From Kiritimatiellota bacterium (GTDB taxonomy: Bacteria; Verrucomicrobiota; Kiritimatiellia; CAIQIC01), in the NCBI GenBank assembly GCA_026398385.1, contig JAPLSZ010000253.1, forward strand, positions 1 through 39,077: DNA of 39,077 nucleotides, written 5' to 3'. The position numbers and the translations under genes were made by a program. The notes below the pieces were generated by a model that made no database searches, was not told the origin of the DNA, and saw only the letters and a program-made list of their open reading frames with translations. This document shows positions 33,348 to 39,077 of the stretch, one piece after another (within the stretch, counting starts at the first letter, position 1; every line of letters starts with the position of its first letter).

Positions 33348-33368
33348 CCCTGAACCCTGAACCCTGAA
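33348..33368. repeat. CCCTGAA heptamer tandem repeat (three perfect units)
   Basis: Three exact head-to-tail CCCTGAA units, followed by a decayed CGCAGAA, end 22 nt before the PfkB kinase ATG. Confidence 0.8.
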
Positions 33369-33390
33369 CGCAGAACCCCTCCCCTGTTCC

Positions 33391-34311
33391 ATGTCCTCCC
33401 CAAAGAACATCCCACTGGTCGTGGTCGGCTCCATCGGCCTGGATACCATCGCCACCCCGCGCGAACGCCGCACCGACCTCCTCGGCGGCTCGGCCAGCTA
33501 CGCCGGCGTCGCCGCTGCGTTCTTCACCCGCGTCGGCCTGGTGGGCGTGGTGGGGTCCGATTTTGACGCGGCCCACCTCGCCCTCTACCGCCGCTGCGGC
33601 TGCGACCTCGCCGGGCTGCAAATCCGGGACGGGCGCACGTTCCGCTGGTCCGGCGTCTACGAGGAGAACATGGACAACCGCCGGACGCTCAGCACGGAGC
33701 TCAATGTCTTCGCCGATTTCGCGCCGTGCCTGCCCCCGGCCTACCGCCGCGCGCCGTTCCTGTTCCTGGCCAATATCGCGCCGGCGCTGCAGTTGCACGT
33801 GCTCGACCAGATGCGGCCGCCGCGGTTCGTGATGGCCGACACCATGGACCTGTGGATCGAGACCGCGCGGCCGGCGCTGCAGCGGGTCATCCGGCGGGTG
33901 CATCTGTTGACGGTGAACGAGTCCGAGGCGCGCCATCTGACCGGTCAGCGGTCGCTGCTCGCGGCGGCCCACCGGCTGCTGGGCTGGGGGCCGCGCTACG
34001 TGCTGATCAAGAAAGGCGAGCACGGCTGCAGCCTGTTTTCCCGCCGCGGGGTGTTTCAACTGCCGGCCTATCCGGTGCCGGACGTCCGGGATCCCACCGG
34101 CGCGGGCGACACCTTCGCCGGCGGTTTCATCGGCGCCCTGGCCGCGGGCGGCCGCGTGCACGCGGCCGCCCTCCGCCGCGCCATGCTGTACGGCAGCGTG
34201 GTGGCCTCCTTTGGCGTCGAGGCCTTCAGCCTGGACCGCCTGCGCCGCCTCACCCGCCGCGCCATCGGGCAGCGCGCCCGCGTCTTTCACCGCATGCTCC
34301 GGGTGGACTGA
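33391..34311 (+). CDS. PfkB-family carbohydrate kinase
   Basis: A 306-residue ribokinase-fold sugar kinase. The N-terminal GSIGLDTIATP and GGSASYAGVAAAFF bind sugar, and the C-terminal DPTGAGDTFAGGF holds the catalytic aspartate and anion hole. The substrate is not evident; it is not a full HldE, since the adenylyltransferase half is missing, though the position after gmhA makes a heptose or other sugar phosphate possible. The start lacks a Shine-Dalgarno and follows 210 nt of repeats after gmhA. alr starts 2 nt after its stop. Confidence 0.88.
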   Translation: MSSPKNIPLVVVGSIGLDTIATPRERRTDLLGGSASYAGVAAAFFTRVGLVGVVGSDFDAAHLALYRRCGCDLAGLQIRDGRTFRWSGVYEENMDNRRTLSTELNVFADFAPCLPPAYRRAPFLFLANIAPALQLHVLDQMRPPRFVMADTMDLWIETARPALQRVIRRVHLLTVNESEARHLTGQRSLLAAAHRLLGWGPRYVLIKKGEHGCSLFSRRGVFQLPAYPVPDVRDPTGAGDTFAGGFIGALAAGGRVHAAALRRAMLYGSVVASFGVEAFSLDRLRRLTRRAIGQRARVFHRMLRVD

Positions 34312-34313
34312 TT

Positions 34314-35435
34314 ATGCAGCAGAGCTGGGTCGAAGTTGACGTGCGCGCGTTGGAGCATAACCTCCGGCTGTTGCGCCAGCGGCTGGCCCCGGGCGCCGCG
34401 CTGATGCCCGTGCTCAAGAGCGAGGCCTATGGCCACGGCCTGGTGGCCGTCGGCCGCCGTGCCCGGGCGGACGGCGTCAACTGGTTCGCCGTGGCCTATC
34501 TGCACGAGGCGCTGGCCTTGCGCCCGGTGGTCGGCGCGGCGCACATCCTGATCCTGGGCGCGGTGGAACCCGCCGACCTGCCGCTGCTCGTCCGGCACAA
34601 CCTGCTCCCGAGCGTGGTCGACGAGGAGCACGCGCGGGCGCTCGATGCCGCGGCCGGCGCGCTGGGCGTCCGGCTGCCCGTGCACCTCAAGCTGGATACC
34701 GGCATGGGGCGGCTGGGCTTTGTCTGGAGCGAGGCCGGGCAGGTGCTGCCCCGCGTGGCGCGCCTGCCGCATCTGGACCTCCAGGGCCTGGGCAGCCACT
34801 TTGCCGCCGTCGAGCCGGACGATCCGGACCGCGCGGGCCGCCAGCTCGAGCGTTTCCTCCAGGCCCGCGTCCTGCTGGAGCGGCAACTGGGCCGGCGCCT
34901 CTTCGCCCACATCTCCAGCAGCCGCGCCTTCCTGCACCTGCCCGGCGGGCAGCTCGACGGCGTCCGCATCGGCATCCTCCTCTTCGGCTACGGCGCCGGC
35001 GCCTTCGCCGAACAGCTCCCGCTCCAGCCCGCGTTGCAGTGGAAGACCCGCGTCATCCAGGTCAAAACCGTGCCGGCCGATTTCCCGGTCGGCTACTACA
35101 GCACGTGGCGCACGGCCGCGCCCACGGACCTCGCGACCATCGCCCTCGGCTATGCCGACGGCTACCTGCGCGTCCTGAGCAATAAGGGCTACGTCCTCAT
35201 CCGCGGCCGGCGCTGTCCGGTTGTCGGGCGCGTCAGCATGAACTGGATCACCGTGGACTGCGGGCCGGCCAGCGGCGTGCGCGCCGGCGACGAGGTCGTG
35301 CTGCTGGGCCGGCAGGGCGATGCGGAGGTCTGGGCCGACGAGCTGGCCGGCCTCTGCGGCACCATTGCCTACGAGATCCTCACCAGCATCGCTTCGCGTC
35401 TCGAACGCCGCTATCCCGGAGACAGCCAGATCTGA
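34314..35435 (+). CDS. alr: Alanine racemase
   Basis: A 373-residue fold-III PLP enzyme that makes D-alanine for peptidoglycan. The PLP lysine is K35 in VLKSEAYGHG (usually KANAYGHG). The second catalytic base is Y261 in GYYSTW, followed by LGYADGYLR and GRVSMNWITVD. Substrate-channel residues look normal. Coupled to the PfkB kinase gene by a 2-nt gap; the ATG agrees with the family start (WVEVDVRALEHNLRLLR). The GH10 gene follows after 6 nt. Confidence 0.94.
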   Translation: MQQSWVEVDVRALEHNLRLLRQRLAPGAALMPVLKSEAYGHGLVAVGRRARADGVNWFAVAYLHEALALRPVVGAAHILILGAVEPADLPLLVRHNLLPSVVDEEHARALDAAAGALGVRLPVHLKLDTGMGRLGFVWSEAGQVLPRVARLPHLDLQGLGSHFAAVEPDDPDRAGRQLERFLQARVLLERQLGRRLFAHISSSRAFLHLPGGQLDGVRIGILLFGYGAGAFAEQLPLQPALQWKTRVIQVKTVPADFPVGYYSTWRTAAPTDLATIALGYADGYLRVLSNKGYVLIRGRRCPVVGRVSMNWITVDCGPASGVRAGDEVVLLGRQGDAEVWADELAGLCGTIAYEILTSIASRLERRYPGDSQI

Positions 35436-35441
35436 AACCTT

Positions 35442-37136
35442 ATGCGCCAGGACGCCACCCTCCATAGTGTTGGCCTGATGACCCGCTTGCATATTTCCAG
35501 GCCGGCAGGCCTTGCTCGACTCGTAACCGTCGGCGCGCTACTCGGAGCGCTCTCCGCCGCAGGCGCGTTGGTCATCGAGGCCGAGAAGGCCGCCACCAAA
35601 ACCACGGGCGCGGCGAACCATGGCGGGGGCTGGAATCTGTACAGCAACGGGGAAGTCGGCCAGATGGTCCGCATTGCAGCGGCTGGCAACTATCAGGTGG
35701 TCGTGCGCGCCTGGGGCAGCGTCGCCGGTGGCGTTTGGCCGGAGATGGCACTGCGGGTGGATGGCCACCCGGTCAAAACGGTCGCGGTGAACTCGACGAA
35801 CCAGGCCGATTACCACTTTACGGTTGATCTGCCGGCCGGGACGCGCGAGATCGCGGCGGCGTTCCTGAACGACGCCATGATCGGCAAGGAAGACCGCAAT
35901 CTTTATCTCGAACGCTTCACGATTATCCCGCCCGCCGACATACCGGGGCCCGCGTTGAGCGACGGCCGGGAGCTGGCGGAGCAAGCCGAGCGACGCGAAG
36001 GCGAAATCATCGTCGCGACCGCGGCCGCCATCGAAAAGAATCGCAAATCCGACGCGGTCGTCCGCGTGGTGGATGCCGCCGGCAAACCGGTGGCCGGCGC
36101 CCAGATCGCCGTCATACAAACAGCGCACGAATTCCTCTTCGGCTGCAACATCTACGAGTTCAAGAGTGGCGACCCCTACCGGCAACGGTTCGCGGAGTTG
36201 TTCAACTACGCCACGGTCGGGTTCTACTGGCGTTGGTACGAGCGGGAACACGGCCAGCCGAAATACGCCGACACCGACCCGGTCGTCGCGTGGTGCCTCG
36301 CGCACGACATCCGGATGAAGGGGCATCCATTGCTCTGGGGCCACGAAGCCGGCATACCACCGTGGTCCAAAGGCCAGCCCACGCCCGAGATCCAGCGGCA
36401 GCGGGTCGCCGATATCATGACCCGGTATCGCGACAAGATTTTTGCCTGGGAAGTCGTCAACGAACCAGCGCACCAGCCGATCCCGAAGATCGACGCGCCA
36501 TACCGCTGGGCGCGCGCCATCCACTCCAACGCCTACCTGATCGTCAACGACTACAACATCCTGGCCGACGGTTGTCCGCCGTTCTTCCAACTGCTGACGA
36601 CGGCCAAGCAGAGCGGCGTCCCGTTCGACGGCATCGGCATCCAGGCGCACGAGCCGCGCGCGCAACGCTTCCCGCTCGACCGCGTCCAGCGCATCCTCGA
36701 CCGCTACGCCACGCTCGGCAAGGAACTGCACATCACCGAATTCACTCCGGCGTCTAGCGGCGAGAAGATTACCGGCGCGCACGGTTGCGGCGTCTGGAAC
36801 GAAGCCGCGCAGGCGGATTACGCCGTGAAGTTCTACCGGGTTTGTTTCGCGCACCCCGCCGTGCGCGCCATTACGTGGTGGGACTTGAGCGACAAAGGGG
36901 CGTGGCGCAAAGGGGGCGGGCTGTTGCGCGCCGACATGTCACCGAAGCCGGTCTACGACGCACTGAAGCGGCTGATTCACACGGAGTGGAAAACCAACAG
37001 CGCCGGCCGCACGGATGCCGAAGGCCGATTCACCTTCCGTGGCTTCAGGGGTCGCTACCGGCTCGTAGTGAACGGCGTGGAGCAACCGTTCCAACTCGGG
37101 CCGGGTGCGACGGACGTCACGATCACAGTGCCGTAA
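35442..37136 (+). CDS. Secreted GH10-family glycoside hydrolase (endo-xylanase-like)
   Basis: A 564-residue exported protein. A signal peptide (LARLVTVGALLGALSAAGA) precedes a carbohydrate-binding-module-like beta domain (about 44-165), a linker helix, a small beta domain (SDAVVRVVDAAGKPVAGAQIAVIQ, about 203-226) and the GH10 barrel (about 230-510). The acid/base E341 lies in WEVVNEP and the nucleophile E433 in HITEFTPAS. The end (SAGRTDAEGRFTFRGFRGRYRLVV) is a carboxypeptidase-regulatory-like strand set. GH10 enzymes cut beta-1,4-xylan, but this divergent architecture may act on other polysaccharides. An ATG 36 nt later, 9 nt after a CATAGT hexamer, gives a more ordinary signal peptide and is an equal candidate start. 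Confidence 0.88.
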   Translation: MRQDATLHSVGLMTRLHISRPAGLARLVTVGALLGALSAAGALVIEAEKAATKTTGAANHGGGWNLYSNGEVGQMVRIAAAGNYQVVVRAWGSVAGGVWPEMALRVDGHPVKTVAVNSTNQADYHFTVDLPAGTREIAAAFLNDAMIGKEDRNLYLERFTIIPPADIPGPALSDGRELAEQAERREGEIIVATAAAIEKNRKSDAVVRVVDAAGKPVAGAQIAVIQTAHEFLFGCNIYEFKSGDPYRQRFAELFNYATVGFYWRWYEREHGQPKYADTDPVVAWCLAHDIRMKGHPLLWGHEAGIPPWSKGQPTPEIQRQRVADIMTRYRDKIFAWEVVNEPAHQPIPKIDAPYRWARAIHSNAYLIVNDYNILADGCPPFFQLLTTAKQSGVPFDGIGIQAHEPRAQRFPLDRVQRILDRYATLGKELHITEFTPASSGEKITGAHGCGVWNEAAQADYAVKFYRVCFAHPAVRAITWWDLSDKGAWRKGGGLLRADMSPKPVYDALKRLIHTEWKTNSAGRTDAEGRFTFRGFRGRYRLVVNGVEQPFQLGPGATDVTITVP

Positions 37137-37249
37137 CCCGACGCGGTGGGAACTCGACTGTTGGCGTCAAGCCCTTTATCCCGACCTCTCGGAGCGCCGG
37201 GACTTCTGCGGCATTCTTGGGCCCGAAAGCGCGCTCCGCATCCGCCGGA

Positions 37250-37278
37250 TTGACACCCCCGATGCCGCCGACTATCGT
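37250..37278 (+). promoter_or_regulatory. Promoter of the MA-type metallopeptidase gene, leaderless geometry
   Basis: A perfect TTGACA is 17 bp from TATCGT, which ends 7 nt before the ATG. This is the same spacing as at vapB. Confidence 0.55.
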
Positions 37279-37285
37279 CGGCGCC

Positions 37286-38254
37286 ATGACATATTGCACA
37301 GGACATCGGGAGCAGCGGCCGGTGGCCGGCGAGGCCGGACAGTCAGGGCGGAGGGGCCGGGTACGGCAGGGCGCCGCCCGGCTCCTCGTGATGTGGTTGG
37401 CGGCGGCTGGCGCGTCTCGTGCTGCTCCACCCCCGGCATCCAATCAGGTCGCCCGGCTCACAGACGCCAGCATATGGAAGGTGGTCAAAGCCGACGAGAT
37501 GGACACCACGGCCTGCCTGTCGCGGGACAAGACGTTGATCGAGGAGCCCGGAAACAAGTGGAAGCACGCCCAGACCGAGCACTTTGTCATCCACTACGAA
37601 ATGGAGCTGTTCGCCCTCAAGGTCGCCCACATGGCCGAATTCTTCTACAGCTACATTCCCCAGGATCTCCAGGGCTCGCGGGATCAGACGCAGGGCCGGT
37701 CGCACCTGTTCATCTTCCGCACCGAGCACCGGTGGAAGAACTTCCTGGAAAGCCAGTCCGATCAGAAAGCCTGGGTCTATTCCTTTGTCCACGGGCCCTC
37801 GCTCTACCTCCAGCAGGCCGATACCCGGAACAAAAGCGCCGATGTCCTGGCCCATGAGATGACGCACTTGGTGATCAACCGCTTTATCCATGGCGGACTG
37901 CCCCTCTGGCTGAACGAGGGCGTCGCCGAATACTACGGCGAATTCGCCAATGCCGCCTTCCGCGGCACCACCCGCAATCCGCGCCTGGCCTTCCGGTCGC
38001 TGCGCGAGGCGATGGACCTGCGCACCCTGCTCGCCACCGCGGCCTATCCCGGGGACAACCAGGCGGTCCATCGTTTCTACCAATCCTCCAAATACTTCGT
38101 CGGCTTTCTCCTCACCAAGAAGCCCCGTGACAAGTTCCCCGCCTTCCTCGCGGCGGTCGCGGCGGGCAAGGCCCCCGAGGAAGCCCTGCAGGAGCATTAC
38201 GGCTTCAGCGATCTGAAGGAAGTCGAGAAGGAATTCGCCCGCTTCACCCGCTGA
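37286..38254 (+). CDS. Secreted peptidase MA-family zinc metallopeptidase
   Basis: A 322-residue exported protein. A 46-residue N-terminus with a long basic n-region and the hydrophobic LLVMWLAAAGASRA precedes a mature domain with H190-E191-M-T-H194 and a third ligand E211 in WLNEGVAEYYG, the gluzincin pattern of the peptidase MA-like family. The substrate is unknown. C-terminal helices (KYFVGFLLTKKPRDKFPAFLAAVAAGKAPEEALQEHYG) are typical of the family. The start is fixed by the promoter just upstream; without it a shorter signal peptide would be hard to place, because no later ATG leaves a proper n-region. It stands alone between GH10 and leuS. Confidence 0.85.
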   Translation: MTYCTGHREQRPVAGEAGQSGRRGRVRQGAARLLVMWLAAAGASRAAPPPASNQVARLTDASIWKVVKADEMDTTACLSRDKTLIEEPGNKWKHAQTEHFVIHYEMELFALKVAHMAEFFYSYIPQDLQGSRDQTQGRSHLFIFRTEHRWKNFLESQSDQKAWVYSFVHGPSLYLQQADTRNKSADVLAHEMTHLVINRFIHGGLPLWLNEGVAEYYGEFANAAFRGTTRNPRLAFRSLREAMDLRTLLATAAYPGDNQAVHRFYQSSKYFVGFLLTKKPRDKFPAFLAAVAAGKAPEEALQEHYGFSDLKEVEKEFARFTR

Positions 38255-38283
38255 AAAAACACGGCGGCTGGCGCCGTGTTTTT
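38255..38283. terminator. Bidirectional rho-independent terminator
   Basis: A 12-bp perfect stem (AAAAACACGGCG with its inverse) closes a 5-nt loop and is flanked by A and T runs on both sides, so it can end transcripts from both convergent genes. Its right edge reaches the leuS stop codon. Confidence 0.9.
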
Positions 38284-39077
38284 CACCCGACGACGAGATT
38301 CAGCAGACGGCCGGGGACGAAGATCTGCTTGCGGATGGTCTGGCCGGCGAGATGGGCGGCGATGGTGGCGTCGGACTGCGCGGCGGCGACGATCTCGGCC
38401 TGTGCCGCGCCGGTCGGAACGGTGACCTTGCCGCGCAGCTTGCCGTTGACCTGCACCGGGATTTCCATCGTGTCCTGCACGAGGCAGGCGGCGTCGCAGG
38501 CCGGCCACGGCTCAAAGGCCAACGTGCCGGCATGGCCCAGCCGCTGCCACAGTTCCTCCGCCAGGTGCGGCGCAAAGGGGCTCAGCAGCAGGACAAAGGT
38601 TTCCAGCACCGCCCGGGGCCGCTGGGTCCAGCGTTGGCACGCGTTGACGAATTCCATCATCGTGGAAATCGCGGTGTTAAAGCGCAGGCCGTCGAGACCG
38701 GCGGTGACGTCTTTGATCGTCCGATGCAGCCAGCGCAACTGGTCGCGGGTCGGCGCGACGGCGACCAGCTCCGGCAGCAGCGTGTCGGCGCGATCGTCCA
38801 TGAACAGCCGCCAGACGCGATTGAGGAAACGATGCACGCCCTCGACGCCCTGCATGCTCCACGGTTTGACCTGCTCCAGCGGGCCCATGAACATCTCGTA
38901 GAGCCGGAGCGTGTCGGCGCCGTAGTCGCGGACCACGTCGTCCGGATTGATGACGTTGCCGCGGCTCTTCGACATCTTGAAACTGCGGGCGGCGATGCGG
39001 ATAGCGGGCTCCGGTTTCCAGACGAAGAGATCCCCGTGTTTGTCCACCTGCTCGCCCGTGATTTTTTCCGCCACCAG
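38283..39077 (-). CDS. leuS: Leucyl-tRNA synthetase, C-terminal part (runs off the window)
   Basis: The last 264 residues of a class I aminoacyl-tRNA synthetase that charges tRNA-Leu. The KMSKS ATP-binding loop is intact (FKMSKSRGNVINPDDVVRDYGADTLRLYEMFMGPLE), followed by the anticodon-binding helical domain (FLNRVWRLF, FNTAISTMMEFVN, LLLSPFAPHLAEELWQRLG) and the C-terminal domain (IPVQVNGKLRGKV, KQIFVPGRLLNLVVG), all leuS-like. The gene is open at the window edge, so the start and editing domain are outside. Confidence 0.96.
   Translation of the reverse strand: MVAEKITGEQVDKHGDLFVWKPEPAIRIAARSFKMSKSRGNVINPDDVVRDYGADTLRLYEMFMGPLEQVKPWSMQGVEGVHRFLNRVWRLFMDDRADTLLPELVAVAPTRDQLRWLHRTIKDVTAGLDGLRFNTAISTMMEFVNACQRWTQRPRAVLETFVLLLSPFAPHLAEELWQRLGHAGTLAFEPWPACDAACLVQDTMEIPVQVNGKLRGKVTVPTGAAQAEIVAAAQSDATIAAHLAGQTIRKQIFVPGRLLNLVVG

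Overview
The window is GC-rich chromosomal DNA from a Gram-negative bacterium that makes Kdo and heptose lipopolysaccharide (kdsA, kdsB, gmhA, LptA/B/C-type transport genes, Wzm/Wzt polysaccharide exporter). Tandem pseudopilin genes with FTLIELL leaders, a protein of the 'four helix bundle suffix' type joined to a zinc finger, an orphan EI/HPr pair and many families of short dispersed intergenic repeats together suggest the PVC group, most likely Verrucomicrobiota or Kiritimatiellota. That placement is an inference from gene content and no marker tree was run.

Layout. Bases 1-6053 carry a minus-strand surface-polysaccharide cluster: wzm permease, wzt ATPase, a small coiled-coil protein, a frameshifted glycosyltransferase, a four-helix-bundle/zinc-finger protein and miaB. 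clpB (6174-8795) runs the other way. A minus-strand trio follows, UDP-glucuronate decarboxylase, an FHA-domain protein and an ATP-grasp ligase (8818-11294), then a lone TrmH/SpoU rRNA methyltransferase on the plus strand. Bases 12889-18602 hold a seven-gene minus-strand pseudopilin operon in the order G,G,G,H,I,J,K, with its own promoter under a palindrome and no secretion ATPase, platform protein or secretin nearby. Next comes a minus-strand run, kdsB-kdsA-lptC-lptA-lptB-hpf-ptsH-ptsI-metK (26510 down to 19119). A vapBC toxin-antitoxin pair diverges from kdsB, followed on the plus strand by rplM-rpsI-argJ-argB, accB-accC, gmhA, a PfkB kinase, alr, a GH10 glycosidase and a secreted MA-type metallopeptidase. 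The window ends in the 3' part of leuS on the minus strand, separated by a bidirectional terminator.

Main points of interest. (1) Two inverted, closely related copies of a 98/99-bp foldback element lie 12 kb apart, alongside at least five other short repeat families, two of which have altered the ends of coding regions. (2) Five genes (miaB, wzm, the SpoU methyltransferase, vapB and the metallopeptidase) have a -10 element only 6-9 nt before the start codon and no Shine-Dalgarno, which predicts leaderless mRNAs. (3) MiaB lacks the middle cysteine of its radical-SAM CxxxCxxC motif. (4) The glycosyltransferase of the export cluster is broken by a small deletion and frameshift. (5) The pseudopilin operon has a promoter overlapped by a long palindrome. 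No rRNA, tRNA, CRISPR array, prophage or insertion-sequence transposase was seen.
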